Both the position numbers and the translations under genes were made by a program. From NCBI GenBank assembly GCA_046757565.1, contig JBHHYN010000061.1, positions 1 to 15,843 on the forward strand: 15,843 nt of DNA. Reading direction: 5' to 3'. The number at the start of each line of letters is the position of its first letter. Position 1 is the first letter of the stretch. This DNA comes from JBHHYN01 sp046757565 (GTDB lineage: Bacteria; Pseudomonadota; Gammaproteobacteria; Eutrophobiales; Eutrophobiaceae). Positions 15,421 to 15,843 of this stretch are shown piece by piece. The notes beneath the pieces were generated by a model. It saw nothing but the letters and a program-made list of their open reading frames with translations, was not told the DNA's origin and ran no database searches.

Positions 15421-15464
15421 ACCACGGTTTTATTGCAATATAAGATTCCTGAATTAATCGTGGT
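15421..15464. repeat. Dyad ACCACG/CGTGGT after the mutase small-subunit gene
   Basis: ACCACG (15421-15426) and CGTGGT (15459-15464) are inverted 32 bases apart, preceded by GAGGGGACAG. The GGGGACAGACCACG wording resembles, from memory, intergenic sequences associated with REP-type (RAYT) transposases. No transposase is present. It lies 26 bases after the stop and could mark a transcript end, but no clean stem plus T-run is visible. Confidence 0.35.
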
Positions 15465-15567
15465 TTGTTTTTCCGAAATAAGATACAAGGGACACTGATA
15501 ACTTAAACAGAGCTAGCCCGCATATTGCACGAGTACGCTGAAAATCTGGCTAAAACAGTTGTCTGGC

Positions 15568-15817
15568 AACGATTTCATCGTTTCCTGCGAAAGTACAGTT
15601 TGTGCCGGGCCTATCGCTTTGCGATCCCTCAAGCTTCCGCTCCTGCTTACGCCCCTTACCTACGTCCTGTAGGTAACTTGTTCTGATGCGTTTTGAGCGG
15701 CAGATAATTGCTCCTGCATATTCTGCACTCCCATCATCCATGATGGTCGCACATGCTCCCCACCAGACGACTCCAGGGATGGAGTCGATAGAGCGACGCA
15801 CGACTGCATGGATGCAG
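15568..15817. repeat. Array of short perfect hairpins in the gene-free right end
   Basis: The last 449 bases contain no convincing gene. From 15568 there is a run of short perfect inverted repeats: AACGAT/ATCGTT (15568-15582), ATCGC/GCGAT (15613-15625), TTACCTAC/GTAGGTAA (15656-15676), CCATCAT/ATGATGG (15731-15746), GACTCCA/TGGAGTC (15769-15786) and CTGCAT/ATGCAG (15804-15817), with GACGACTCCA wording recurring to the window edge. This composite resembles dispersed repeats of gammaproteobacteria I remember only in general terms. The array appears to continue beyond the window. Confidence 0.6.
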
Positions 15818-15843
15818 GACGACTCCATGGAAGGAGGACGACC

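Noticed and set aside
15550..15828. 92-codon minus-strand frame at the right end
   Set aside because: It crosses the hairpin array, has no ribosome site or recognisable domain, and looks like translated repeat DNA.
15568..15843. CRISPR array at the right end
   Set aside because: The repeated units are short palindromes of differing sequence without constant repeat length or unique spacers, and no cas gene is present.

Overview
The window looks like a catabolic gene neighbourhood from a Gram-negative bacterium, most likely an uncultured, possibly marine, gammaproteobacterium. The pointers are a TonB-dependent outer-membrane receptor, Shine-Dalgarno-led tightly coupled operons, a DmsABC-type molybdoenzyme, and composite palindromic repeats of a kind I associate with gammaproteobacterial genomes. 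No taxonomic marker gene is present, so this is inference. I saw no rRNA, tRNA, CRISPR, transposase or phage gene.

Layout. Positions 1-144 (+) hold the C-terminal end of an SMP-30/gluconolactonase-family protein. It is convergent with a three-gene operon on the minus strand (4478 down to 192): a cytoplasmic molybdopterin catalytic subunit, a four-cluster ferredoxin-like subunit and a DmsC/NrfD-type membrane anchor. The set most resembles phenylacetyl-CoA:acceptor oxidoreductase (PadBCD). A Rid-family protein (5130-4723, -) lies upstream of it and diverges from a large TonB-dependent receptor (5441-7957, +), which ends in a strong rho-independent terminator. A hydantoin/Asp-Glu racemase-family protein (8800-8054, -) then diverges from a plus-strand cluster: HyuA-like ATPase subunit, HyuB-like subunit, large subunit of a B12-dependent acyl-CoA mutase, a repeat insertion of about 350 bp, and the separate B12-binding small subunit. 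The last ~450 bases carry only short dyads and hairpins.

How the genes may work together (inference): the receptor imports a substrate; HyuAB performs an ATP-dependent opening or carboxylation of a cyclic amide or carbonyl compound; the mutase rearranges the carbon skeleton of a CoA thioester; the membrane-bound molybdoenzyme oxidises an intermediate into the quinone pool; and the lactonase-like, Rid and racemase-fold proteins handle side reactions.

The most interesting point is that several enzymes keep their fold but lack the residues that define their known reactions. The mutase has Gln, Gly and Asn where methylmalonyl-CoA mutase has Tyr89, Arg207 and His244. The racemase homologue has Ser in place of both catalytic Cys. 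The Rid protein has Asn where RidA has its key Arg. Together they suggest an uncharacterised pathway built on a B12-dependent CoA mutase of unknown specificity.
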